Source: Glycine soja
Lineage: Eukaryota > Streptophyta > Magnoliopsida > Fabales > Fabaceae
Reading direction: 5' to 3'
DNA: 64,000 bases
Assembly: GCF_004193775.1 (NCBI RefSeq)
Contig: NC_041003.1
Location: forward strand, 24,916,685-24,980,684
Shown: piece by piece, positions 33,380-44,342 of the stretch
Position numbering within the stretch: the stretch's first letter is position 1
Layout of the letters: the number at the start of each line of letters is the position of its first letter
Position numbers and translations under genes: made by a program
Notes under the pieces: generated by a model
The model's input: the letters and a program-made list of their open reading frames with translations, nothing else
Told to the model about the DNA's origin: nothing
Databases searched by the model: none

Positions 33380-36300
33380 ATGAACCAAACGGAAGATGAA
33401 GGAGATGAGGATGTGGGACTTCCTTCGGAACTAGAAAGAATGGTCGCCCATGAGGACCAAGAAATGGGGCCTCATCAAGAAGAACAGAGCTAGTAACTTA
33501 GGAATTGGCAGTGGAAAGAGGGAAGTAAAGATAGGTACAGGCATTACCGCACCTATCCGTGAAGAATTAATAACCCTGCTAAAGACTACCAAGACATCTT
33601 TGCTTGGTCATACCAAGATATGCCCGGTTTGAGTTCTGACATTGTGCAGCACCGATTGCCTCTAAATCCCGGGGTGTTCCCCCAGTAAAACAGAAATTGA
33701 GGAGGATGAAACCCGAAACGTCCTTGAAGATAAAAGAAGAAGTGAAGAAGCAGTTTGACGCTGGATTTCTGGCCGGTCGCTCGGTATCCAGAATGGGTTG
33801 CCAACATCGTACCAGTTCCTAAAAAGGGTGGGAAAGTACGAATGTGTGTAGATTACCGGGACCTGAATCGGGCCAGTCCCAAGGACAATTTTCCGTTACC
33901 ACACATCGATATCCTCGTAGATAACACGGCCAATTTCGCTTTATTTCCTTCATGGATGGTTTCTCTGGTTACAATCAGATAAAGATGGCGCCCGAGGATA
34001 TGGAAAAGACTACTTTCGTCACCCTGTGGGGAACGTTCTGTTACAAGGTGATGTCCTTTGGACTCAAGAAGCCGGGGCAACTTATCAACGGGCCATGGTA
34101 GCTTTGTTCCATGATATGATGCATCAAGAGATCGAGGTCTACGTGGACGACATAATTGCTAATCTAAATCTGAGGAAGAACACCTTGTCAACCTGCGGAA
34201 TTGTTCGAAAGGCTTAAGAAATATCAATTAAGGTTGAACCCCCGCTAAGTGTACCTTTGGGTCAAATCAGGGAAATTGCTTGGTTTCGTTGTAAGCCAGA
34301 AAGGGATAGAGGTAGACCCCGAAAAAGTGAAGGCTATCCTTGAGATGCCAGAACCCCGTACAGAGAGGCAAGTCCGAGGTTTCCTGGGGGCGCTTGAATT
34401 ATATTGCCAGATTCATATCGCAGCTCACCGCCATTTGTGAGCCGTTGTTTAAACTCTTGCGAAAAACCAAATCTGACGGTGGAAATGAGGATTGCCAAGA
34501 GGCTTTTGGAAGGATCAAAAGTGCCTAATGAATCCTCCCGTGCTTATGCCACCAGTACCTGGAAGGCCTCTCATTTTGTACATGACAATCTTGGACGAGT
34601 CAATGGGGTGTTATGCTGGGGCAACATGACGAATCTGGAAGAAAGAGCGCGCTGTTTACTACCTAAGTAAGAAGTTCACGACCTGTGAGATGAATTACTC
34701 CTTGCTCGAAAGAACGTGTTGTGCTTTAGTATGGGCATCCATCGCCTAAGGCAGTACATGCTGAGCCATACTACCTGGTTGATATCCAAAATGGACCCGG
34801 TTAAGTACATCTTTTGAAAGCCAGCTCTCACAGGACGAATCGCCCCGGTGGCAAGTCTTGCTATCTGAGTTTGATATAGTCTACGTCACCCAAAAGGCGA
34901 TAAAAGGAAGCGCTTTGGCNNNNNNNNNNNNNNNNNNNNNNNNNNNNNNNNNNNNNNNNNNNNNNNNNNNNNNNNNNNNNNNNNNNNNNNNNNNNNNNNN
35001 NNNNNNNNNNNNNNNNNNNNNNNNNNNNNNNNNNNNNNNNNNNNNNNNNNNNNNNNNNNNNNNNNNNNNNNNNNNNNNNNNNNNNNNNNNNNNNNNNNNN
35101 NNNNNNNNNNNNNNNNNNNNNNNNNNNNNNNNNNNNNNNNNNNNNNNNNNNNNNNNNNNNNNNNNNNNNNNNNNNNNNNNNNNNNNNNNNNNNNNNNNNN
35201 NNNNNNNNNNNNNNNNNNNNNNNNNNNNNNNNNNNNNNNNNNNNNNNNNNNNNNNNNNNNNNNNNNNNNNNNNNNNNNNNNNNNNNNNNNNNNNNNNNNN
35301 NNNNNNNNNNNNNNNNNNNNNNNNNNNNNNNNNNNNNNNNNNNNNNNNNNNNNNNNNNNNNNNNNNNNNNNNNNNNNNNNNNNNNNNNNNNNNNNNNNNN
35401 NNNNNNNNNNNNNNNNNNAGATTATTTGGCTCAACAGCCTCTTAACGACTACCAGCCCATGCATCCGGAATTCCCGGATGAGGACATCATGGCCTTGTTC
35501 GAGGAAAAGTTGGACGAAGATCGGGACAAATGGACTGTATGGTTTGACGGAGCGTCAAACATTCTAGGTCATGGCGTTGGGGCAGTGTTGATCTCTCCGG
35601 ACAATCAATGTGTACCTTTCACAGCCAGGCTAGGATTCGACTGTACCAACAACATGGCCGAATATGAAGCATGTGCCCTAGCCGTCCAGGCAGCAATTGA
35701 CTCCGATGTCAAACTACTCAAGGTGTACGGCGACTCAGCGTTGGTAATCCATCAGTTGAGAGGAGAATGGGAAACTAGAGATCCCAAGCTGATACCCTAC
35801 AAAGCCTACATCAAGGAGTTGGCTGAGACTTTCGATGAGATCTCCTTCCATCATGTTCCCCGCGAGGAAAATCAAATGGCGGATGCACTTGCTACATTGG
35901 CATCTATGTTCCAGCTAACACCGCACGGGGACCTACCCTACATTGAATTTCAGTGTCGTGGCAAACCCGCACATTGTTGCCAAGTGGAAGAGGAACGGGA
36001 CGGAAAGCCCTGGTATTACGACATCAAGCGATATGTCGAAAGCAAAGAATACCCGCCAGAGATTGCCGACAACGATAAAAGGACATTGAGGAGGTTGGTA
36101 GCCAGTTTCTTCATGAGCGGAGGCACACTGTATAAGAGAAATCACGACATGACACTCCTGCGATGTGTGGATGCCAAGGAGGCAAATCACATGATCGAAG
36201 AAGTCCATGAGGGCTCGTTTGGAACACACGCCAACGGGCATGCTATGGCCAGGAAGATCTTAAGAGCAGGTTATTACTGGCTTACCATGGAAAGTGATTG

Positions 36301-37258
36301 TTGTGTCCATGTGAGGAAGTGCCACAAATGTCAAGCATTCGCAGATAATGTCAATGCCCCACCACATCCTCTGAATGTCATGTCCGCCCCTTGGCCTTTC
36401 TCCATGTGGGGAATAGATGTCATCGGGGCCATTGAGCCCAAGGCCTCGAATGGTCATCGCTTCATCCTCGTAGCGATAGATTATTTCACCAAGTGGGTCG
36501 AGGCGGCTTCATATACCAATGTCACGAGGAATGTGGTGGTCAGGTTCATTAAGAAGGAGATTATCTGCCGATATGGTTTGCCAAGGAAGATTATCACGGA
36601 CAACGGCACCAACCTGAATAACAAGATGATGGGGGAAATGTGCGAGGAGTTTAAAATCCAGCATCACAATTCCACACCCTACCGGCCAAAGATGAATGGA
36701 GCCGTGGAAGCAGCCAATAAGAATATCAAAAAGATTATCCAAAAGATGACCGTGTCATACAAGGATTGGCACGAAATGCTCCCATTCGCGTTACACGGTT
36801 ACCGGACTTCAGTACGAACGTCAATTGGGGCAACGCCGTTCTCATTGGTATATGGGATGGAGGCTGTGTTACCGTTTGAGGTAGAAGTCCCGTCATTAAG
36901 GATCTTGGCAGAATCCGGATTAAAGGAATCAGAGTGGGCTCGAACACGCTACGATCAGCTCAACCTCATTGAGGGTAAGCGCTTAACAGCCATGAGTCAT
37001 GGGCGCTTATACCAGCAAAGAATGAAGAGTGCATTCGACAAGAAAGTACGCTTACGCAAGTTCCATGAGGGAGACCTTGTGCTAAAGAAAATGTCCCATG
37101 CTGTCAAGGACCATCGAGGGAAATGGGCCCCGAACTACGAGGGGCCTTTTGTTGTGAAGAGGGCTTTTTCCGGAGGAGCCCTGGTGCTTACCAACATGGA
37201 GGGCGAAGAGCTACCTTCACCCGTGAACTCTGATGTCGTCAAACAATATTATGCTTAG
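33380..37258 (+). pseudogene. Pol of E, 5' half frameshifted and interrupted by a gap
   Basis: The counterpart of D 20664-24047. From 33380 to 34919 the RT and first RNase H are split by many one-base indels; YVDD is still readable near 34140. A 499-N gap (34920-35418) falls between GCTTTGGC and AGATTATTTGG, which are adjacent in D, so no coding bases need be missing. From 35426 to 37258 a 610-residue frame is intact: second RNase H (FDGAS, AEYEA, GDSALV), the integrase zinc domain, and the D, D-35-E core with the canonical TDNG. The true gene may be intact. Confidence 0.82.
34920..35418. other. Assembly gap (499 N)
   Basis: Unknown bases. The bases on the two sides are directly adjacent in element D (22201-22226), so the true gap may be zero to a few bases, or the two contig ends may simply abut. 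Confidence 0.95.
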
Positions 37259-38003
37259 AAGATGGGGCAATTAAGGATGTCGCTGCATGTTCTGTATCTT
37301 TATGCGTTTTCTGGATTTCCCCCAGGGATTTCCTGTCTGTTGTATCTCTCGTTACAATCTTTCAAAGAAATGAACGTGGATTCGAGGCTTTTAGTCCTCA
37401 CGTTAGTTTCACACCTTGCGTTAATTTGTGATCACCTGAGCCCTTCCGCTCAGTTCATGGGATCCCCCAAGCGCTTAATTAGAATTGAACCTGAACCAAC
37501 TTTCCCTAAATTTTCTGCGTTTGAAAACATTCATGCATACGCATACGCATACGCATGTATATTGTTGTGGTAAAACAGGGGCAGGATCACCTTGGGCTAC
37601 CTTCTGGAATGAAGATAAAACATGAATGGCAGAAACCAGTCAAGGTAGGGTAATGATGCGGCCAAGATGGGCCATACCTGGTTGTTTATTACTTGCAGGT
37701 ACTTAAGGATGAACGCAAGCGGGGATGGGGTCACGACCGACCGATCGTTGCTCTTCTCTGTGCGAAACAAACAGGGAATGTCGCTGCAAGGCAGCTCCGT
37801 ATCCTTTGTATTTTGCAGCTTTCTTTTACTATTTGTTTGTTTTAAAAAGGAAAAGGGTAATAATAAAATAAGTAATCAACGCCTAATTCTGACCTAAGTA
37901 AGTTCAAGTTAGGCAAAATGCTAATCCCTGAGAAGGGAGGGGACATGGTTAATGTTCCCCTCAAAAAAAAAAAAAAAAAAAAAAGGGGGGGGGGTGCAGG
38001 TGA
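37259..38003 (+). other. 3' untranslated region of E after pol
   Basis: No gene. It contains a run of A then G at 37963-37994, followed by the promoter-like module described below. It is continuous across 37825, where D is interrupted by E. Confidence 0.7.
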
Positions 38004-38040
38004 GCTCGCCTGGGCGAGCCACCTCTGCACCAAAATATAA
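38004..38040 (+). promoter_or_regulatory. Promoter-like module upstream of the accessory ORF, element E
   Basis: The palindrome GCTCGCCTGGGCGAGC (38004-38019), identical to the LTR boxes, lies 13 bases before an AAATATAA TATA-like sequence (38033-38040). About 150 bases downstream is a GTAAGT donor (38192). The layout copies that of the LTR promoter. D has the same at 46522-46560. Promoter activity is inferred from this resemblance only. Confidence 0.5.
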
Positions 38041-38191
38041 GAATGACGAGAGGGGGAACGTTTTTGCATTCAAAAACTTCCCTTCCCCCCTTTCAAAAGC
38101 CATACCCACGGGATTGACGAGTTTGCAGCCCTAGGGTCATCCTTTTTCGCATTTTTTGATTCCATTTTGTGTTTTTGTTCATCACCAACAA

Positions 38192-39399
38192 GTAAGTATT
38201 CCATCCCTAAGCTTTCTAGCTTTTCATTGGTGTATTTTGATCTCCTTTTGGTGCTCTAAATTGTGGGAATGTGCTCAAATATATGGGGCAATTTTGATTT
38301 GTTTTCTTGCTTGATTAGGTTGAATTAGGGGTTTGTATGAGATGGCCCTAGGCCTATAATGCATTTTGAAGTAATGGGGCATGCCACATTGTCCCCGTTC
38401 TCTTGCTATTGACGCCTAAACGCGCGCCCACCAAGTGTTCGGTGAAATGCCTCAATGGCATTAGCGCGTGATTTTTGTAGGGAAACAACCCATGGGGCAA
38501 TTTGGTTTGCACATATTTTTGGGACATGCATTCATTTTCGAAAGAGCTAGAGTAATTGCCCCGCATATGTCCTAGGCCTAGGAACCAAAGTTTTTATGCA
38601 AAAGTACACAAAAGGAGGTGCATATTGGGTAAAGTTACCCTCTTTTGGGCCAGCAATCAGCTATGGGCCACACTATAATATTTTCCCTACGCCTAGATGT
38701 TTAGGAATTGTGCTCGTCATGAATGTGTAGGTTTAGAATAGGTAGCAAGATACCTTTGGCAATTTGCACTTTGGGTATGAATAGCAAAATACTTGAATGT
38801 ATGTATATATAATTTTTGGTAGTCAAAATGTCTCACAAAAAATATATATAAATATGTTGCATGAAGAAAACATATTGCAAAAATATATACCTTCTAATTT
38901 GAATACGATTTTAGTCAGCAAAGGAAGATATGCTTGAATTTGCATATGGCTTTAGGTAGCAAAAACTTGAAAAAAAAAAGGGGCATGAAATGTAGCACAT
39001 TATTGCGTAGGTAGTCAAGATTCATCATGAAGTTTGTATATGTATAGATATTAGAAATACCAAGATGAGCGCATGTGCAATTTTTGGTACCCCGAAATGC
39101 TTTGAGTATGCATGTGTAAATTTTGACAAGATGGCGTGTATGATGTAAATAACAAATACACTTTGGAAGTACATGTAAATAATCTAGGTAATGAAGCTAC
39201 CTTGATTGTATATGGGTGCATTTTTTCTTAGTTAAATAGGATGTCTTGTGCAAGTGAACGTTCGTAGGGAAATATGCGCATAAGCTTGCTCTAAATTTAC
39301 ATTGATGTTTGTATTGATGGGAGGAGGTTACATGCCATTTTTGCTTTAAGAGTAACGTCCCACTGATAAAACTAACTTTCCAAATGTTTGCCTTCGCAG
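38192..39399 (+). other. Predicted 5'-leader intron of the accessory gene, element E
   Basis: Donor CAACAA/GTAAGTAT (38192) and acceptor TTGCCTTCGCAG (ending 39399) bound 1208 AT-rich bases with no gene. The accessory ATG follows two bases after the acceptor. D has equivalent sites (46711 and 47918). Confidence 0.5.
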
Positions 39400-39401
39400 G
39401 A

Positions 39402-40652
39402 ATGGCCCCGAGGAAGCTTGCCTCAAAGAGGTCCAGGAAGGACAAGGCGGCCGAAGGAACTAGTTCCGCCCCGGAGTACGACAGTCACCGCTTTAGGAGC
39501 GTTGTACACCAGCAGCGCTTCGAAGCCATCAAGGGATGGTCGTTTCTCTGGGAGCGACGCGTCCAGCTCAGGGACGACGAGTATACTGATTTTCAGGAGG
39601 AAATAGGGCGCCGGCGGTGGGCACCACTGGTTACTCCTATGGCCAAGTTTGATCCAGAAATAGTCCTTGAATTTTATGCCAATGCTTGGCCAACAGAGGA
39701 GGGCGTGCGTGACATGAGATCCTGGGTTAGGGGTCAGTGGATCCCGTTCGATGCCGACGCTATCAGCCAGCTCCTGGGATATCCAATGGTGTTGGAAGAG
39801 GGCCAGGAATGCGAGTATGGCCAGAGAAGGAACCGGTCTGATGGGTTCGATGAGGAGGCCATCGCCCAGCTGCTATGTATACCGGGGCAGGATTTTGCCC
39901 GGACTGCTGCAGGGAGGCGAGTGCGAATCATGCGCACCAACATGACCACCTTGACCCAGATATGGATGACGTTGCTCCTCAGCAACATCCTGCCCACCGA
40001 TCATAATTCCGACCTCCCCATGCCTAAGTGCCAGCTGGTGTACGCCATCCTGACACGGATGAGCATCCATGTGGCTCAGTTGATCGCTGATGCCATCTAT
40101 ATTTTTGCAGGTATGGCGCCCACTAGGCACCCTTTGGACCCAGATAAGTCCAACAGGGCCCTGGGATTCCCCGCACTGATCACAGGACTCTGCCAGTCGT
40201 TCGGAGTCCCCGTTGCACCTACCAAGGTGATTCGGCCGCCCATCACCCGGGCTTTTATTGAGAAGTACTGTACCCAGAGACAGGGTCAGGGTGATGCTCC
40301 ACAGGCCGCAGGCGCGCCCCCACCACCTCATCAGGCTGGCCAGGCTGGGGCATTTGACATGGAGCAGTATTTACGGCATTTGGTTCGCCAGCAGGCAGCC
40401 AACCACCGAGCACATGTACGGACCCATGACTGTCTGTACCAGATGAGCCTTAGCATGCAGAGCCAGGGCTTCGCTCCTTTTTCATGCCCTACTCCAGACC
40501 AGTTCAGGGCAGAGGTTGCATGGCCCGGAGATTGGCCCGAGGCCCAAGCGGGAGAGGCACCCCCAGAAGCTCCCGTCGATGGAGAAGAAGCCCACGAGGA
40601 TGAGGAGATGGCCGATTTGCTTGACTTCTTGGGAGGGAGTGGAGACACGTGA
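39402..40652 (+). CDS. Accessory protein of Ogre-like element E
   Basis: A 416-residue intact frame; start ATG 39402 was chosen because it follows the splice-acceptor-like sequence and matches the start of the homolog in C. The N-terminus is basic (MAPRKLASKRSRKDK). A conserved domain follows (about 25-290: FQEEIGRRRW, EFYANAWP, VRGQWIPFDADAISQLLGYP, RTNMTTLTQIW, LGFPALITGLC). The tail is Gln/Ala/Pro-rich with EVAWPG and ends acidic (EEAHEDEEMADLL). It is homologous to the accessory ORFs of C and F; I recall the family as 'putative plant transposon protein'. No membrane segment or catalytic motif is evident. Conservation of the frame in both D and E argues that it is expressed and useful to the element. 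Function unknown. Confidence 0.85.
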   Translation: MAPRKLASKRSRKDKAAEGTSSAPEYDSHRFRSVVHQQRFEAIKGWSFLWERRVQLRDDEYTDFQEEIGRRRWAPLVTPMAKFDPEIVLEFYANAWPTEEGVRDMRSWVRGQWIPFDADAISQLLGYPMVLEEGQECEYGQRRNRSDGFDEEAIAQLLCIPGQDFARTAAGRRVRIMRTNMTTLTQIWMTLLLSNILPTDHNSDLPMPKCQLVYAILTRMSIHVAQLIADAIYIFAGMAPTRHPLDPDKSNRALGFPALITGLCQSFGVPVAPTKVIRPPITRAFIEKYCTQRQGQGDAPQAAGAPPPPHQAGQAGAFDMEQYLRHLVRQQAANHRAHVRTHDCLYQMSLSMQSQGFAPFSCPTPDQFRAEVAWPGDWPEAQAGEAPPEAPVDGEEAHEDEEMADLLDFLGGSGDT

Positions 40653-42741
40653 CTGGGAGATCCCCAGATTCATGTTTTCTTTCATATTTCTTTTGTCATT
40701 TTTATTCTATGTTATTGTTTTGACTTGAGAGACTAACGTTTGTTTTTGTTGTTTCGATTGTCATTTGTACAGCGCATACATTTTTGTTTAGATTGGTGCG
40801 TTAGTATTTATATATCATTACTATCGATGATGTTTGAAATTCTGGAACCGTGTAGAGTTCTTCGTTTAGGAACATCGTCCAAAAGTATATATGTAAAATA
40901 AACAAAAAATCATGATAAAAATAAAAATAGAAAAGGAAAGAAAATGAAATAGAAAAGGAAAGAGAATGAAATAGAAAAGAAAAGAAAGTGAAAAGAAAAA
41001 GAGAGCAAATAAGAAAAAAGCAAATAAGGAAAAAGGTGGAAAAAAAGAAAATAAGTTGTTAAGCTGAAAAACCAACATGCTTTTGAAAAGAGACGATTTC
41101 CAACTTTTCTTTGAAAAAGTTCATTGATCATAACCAATTTTTGGAAAATGTGTCTACACCTGAAGGGTGAATGCTGTGAAATCTCCCCGGACGCCCGAAA
41201 TGGACTCGGATGAATGCACAAATTGATAAAAGAACATATTTTGGAAACATTGGGTTGATTTAAAATAGAGGAAATGAATCCTGAGCCCTAGCATCACATG
41301 ACCATAAAAATTTGACACTTGAGTGTCCGCATAGGTGCATGCATGACCAGTTTTGCATAAAGTTTCCAAATCATCATTTTTGCATTTTGTGTCATGGAAA
41401 TAATGTAAGGCAACCCTTTTTATCCTTGAACCAAACCAAACCCCGACATGTATCATGTCTAGTCATTCTACAAACCTTGAGCCAAAATCCTGACTCACCA
41501 TAATCCTTACCCTCGGAAGCAAAAAAGGAAGAGAAGGAAAATTCCCAATCAAAGAGTGGGAGAAAGCAAAAAGAAAAGAAAGGAAATTCCCAATCAAAGA
41601 GTGGGAGAAAGCAAAAAGAAAAGAAAAGAAGTTCCCAATCAAAGAATGGGAAAAAGAAAAAAAAGGGGAGAAAAGAAGGAAAGAAAGCTCCTGATCAAGG
41701 ATCGAAAGAAAACAGAAGAAATGTGCAGGGAGGTCTTTGGACCGGACAATATCTGAACAATACAGAATTGTCACCAAATGAACGAAAAAGTAAGGAAAGG
41801 AAACCACGACCTAAAATGGTCTTCTCCCTTTAATTACCAACCAAAATCCCGTGCGCTAGCGACCCTTTTTTCTCGCCCCGCACTAAACAAAAAACAGAAG
41901 AAGAAAAAACCAAAAAAATCAAAAGCCAAAAACACACAAAAGCCGAAAGAAGAACTCCCCAAAAGAACCCATTCCCAAGGGAAGCCCTATTGATCCATGA
42001 TCACGCATGTGATTTTTGATTTGATAGGAAATAATTTGCAAAGTCAAGTCATGACATATCTATGGTTCGGAATTAGGATGAAACACTTACCTGTGCGAGA
42101 TTGATACACTTTGAGTGATTTCTTCTATTTTTGTCGAACCCGGTGTTTCCTCTAAATGTTCATTTAGAAACGAAATGCTAACATCCAAAATCTCATTTAT
42201 GGTTATGGGGAATTTCATCAGCAGACTCTCCTTCCCCGGTAGACGCATTGTTTTTCACTCAAAAAAAAAAAAAAGAGCATATGCTGCTCTAAATCAGTTG
42301 GAATATTTGTCTCTTTGCTAAAGCATGTTTGCATTTTAGTGGAGAAAACACCGAGACTTTTTCCAGTCTCACAAGTTATCCAGAACTACGTAGGTCTGAG
42401 TTCCTCATTGGAGGATACGTAGGAGCAAGAGCCTCGCTTTTGTCGACCACACCGCCTTTTGTTGCCATAACTCAAGAGCTGGTAGCCCGCGGAGACACCT
42501 TACGGTTATCCGCACCTCGTCATTCAGTGACCCCAAGTGTGATTGATGAGCAGAGGCCAATGTGGTCATCTGGCCTTTTCCGGAGATGTCAGCATTTTCC
42601 GATGGAGACTTTTCAAGTCTCACAAGTTATCCAGAACTACGTAGGTCTGAGTTCCTCATTGGAGGATACGTAGGAGCAAGAGCCTTGCTTTTGTCGGCCG
42701 CCCCATAATCTTTGTCATACTGACCCTGAGGTCATGTGACG
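40653..42741 (+). other. Non-coding 3' region of E between accessory ORF and tandem array
   Basis: No gene. It contains an A/G-rich AAAAGAAAG-type stretch (about 40896-41050), about three imperfect 46-bp tandem units starting TTCCCAATCAAAGA (about 41542-41690), and two CTACGTAG hairpin modules (42386-42421 and 42637-42672). A diverged single copy of the 100-bp unit lies at about 42487-42573. Confidence 0.7.
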
Positions 42742-43850
42742 TGCACCCATGATACGCGGAGATACCTTATGGTTATTCGCACCCTTTTGTCATCCAGAGG
42801 CGGCGGGCCCGATGACAAGCAGAGACCAAGTTTGGTCATTCTGCACCCATGATACGCGGAGATGCCTTATGGCTATTCGCACCCTTTTGTCATCCAGAGG
42901 CGGCGGGCCCGATGACAAGCAGAGACCAAGTTTGGTCATTCTGCACCCATGATACGCGGAGATGCCTTATGGTTATTCGCACCCTTTTGTCATCCAGAGG
43001 CGGCGGGCCCGATGACAAGCAGAGACCAAGTTTGGTCATTCTGCACCCATGATACGCGGAGATACCTTACGGTTATCCGCACCCCTTTGCCATTCAGACA
43101 CAGTCGTGTCCGATGGCACGCAGAGACCAAGTTTGGTCATTCTGCATCCATGATACGCGGAGATACCTTATGGTTATTCGCACCCCTTTTGTCATCCAAA
43201 GGCGGCGGGCCCGATGACAAGCAGAGACCAAGTTTGGTCATTCTGCACCCATGATACGCGGAGATACCTTACGGTTATCCGCACCCCTTTGCCATTCAGA
43301 CACAGTCGTGTCCGATGGCACGCAGAGACCAAGTTTGGTCATTCTGCACCCATGATACGCGGAGATACCTTACGGTTATCCGCACCCCTTTGCCATTCAG
43401 ACACAGTCGTGTCCGATGGCACGCAGAGACCAAGTTTGGTCATTCTGCATCCATGATACGCGGAGATACCTTATGGTTATTCGCACCCCTTTTGTCATCC
43501 AGAGGCGGCGGGCCCGATGACAAGCAGAGACCAAGTTTGGTCATTCTGCACCCATGATACGCGGAGATACCTTACGGTTATCCGCACCCCTTTGCCATTC
43601 AGACACAGTCGTGTCCGATGGCAAGCAGAGACCAAGTTTGGTCATTCTGCACCCATGATACGCGGAGATACCTTACGGTTATCCGCACCCCTTTGCCATT
43701 CAGACACAGTCGTGTCCGATGGCAAGCAGAGACCAAGTTTGGTCATTCTGCACCCATGATACGCGGAGATACCTTATGGTTATTCGCACCCATTCTTTTG
43801 CTATCTGTAAGACAGAATGCTTGATAGCATGCAGGGGCTGACACAGTCTT
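42742..43850 (+). repeat. 100-bp tandem array of E (two unit types)
   Basis: Eleven units of 100-101 bp start GCACCCATGATACGCGG at 42742, 42843, 42943, 43043, 43144, 43245, 43346, 43447, 43548, 43649 and 43750; the last is partial and diverged. Type A (GTCATC...GATGAC) and type B (GCCATT...GATGGC) occur in the order A A A B A B B A B B A. Each unit can form a hairpin. Open frames across the array are by-products of a stop-free repeat. Confidence 0.93.
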
Positions 43851-44342
43851 CTGCACCTTTTGTTCCTCCGGGAACAACAAAGTCATTTACATGCGGAAAT
43901 TTCATGGTCGCCCGCGACTCTCGTCAACCGAGAGGAGCGAAATTAGTGTCATACACTGATTTTCGGGGACCTTTGCTTGATGACATGTGACCATTCTTTG
44001 GTCCTTGTGAGGTGCTTGGCACCCATCATTAGGCAATTTGTGAAATCCTAGGAACGACAAGTCACGGTCACCCGCGACTCTCATCAACCGAGAGGAGCGA
44101 AATTAGTGTCATACACTGATTTTCGGGGACCTTTGCTTGATGACATGTGACCATTCTTTGGTCCTTGTGAGGTGCTTGGCACCCATCATTAGGCAATTTG
44201 TGAAATTCTGGGAACAACAAGTCATTTGCATGTGGAGATTTTATGGTCACCCGCGACTCTCGTCAAATCGAGAGGGACGAAATTAGTGTCTTATCTTTAC
44301 TTTTCTTTTATCTCCAATAAAAGACAAGTAAAGAGGGGCAAC
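43851..44342 (+). other. LTR-end fragments and purine tract before the 3' LTR of E
   Basis: Two diverged copies of about the first 100 bases of the LTR (43947-44046 and 44107-44207) lie in a 160-bp tandem unit, separated by CTCTCG...CGAGAG hairpins. A TTGTTCC...GGAACAA hairpin lies at 43861-43878. A purine-rich stretch (AAAAGACAAGTAAAGAGGGG) ends three bases before the LTR and is the likely polypurine tract. Confidence 0.75.

Noticed and set aside
37963..37994. Poly-A run as the tail of a retroposed cDNA
   Set aside because: The run is present at the same place in D and E and continues into G and then the shared palindrome, without flanking duplications.
42749..43824. Overlapping open frames of 60-100 codons across the 100-bp array
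   Set aside because: They follow from a stop-poor repeat unit whose length is not a multiple of three; the same peptide recurs in shifted frames. Not genes.
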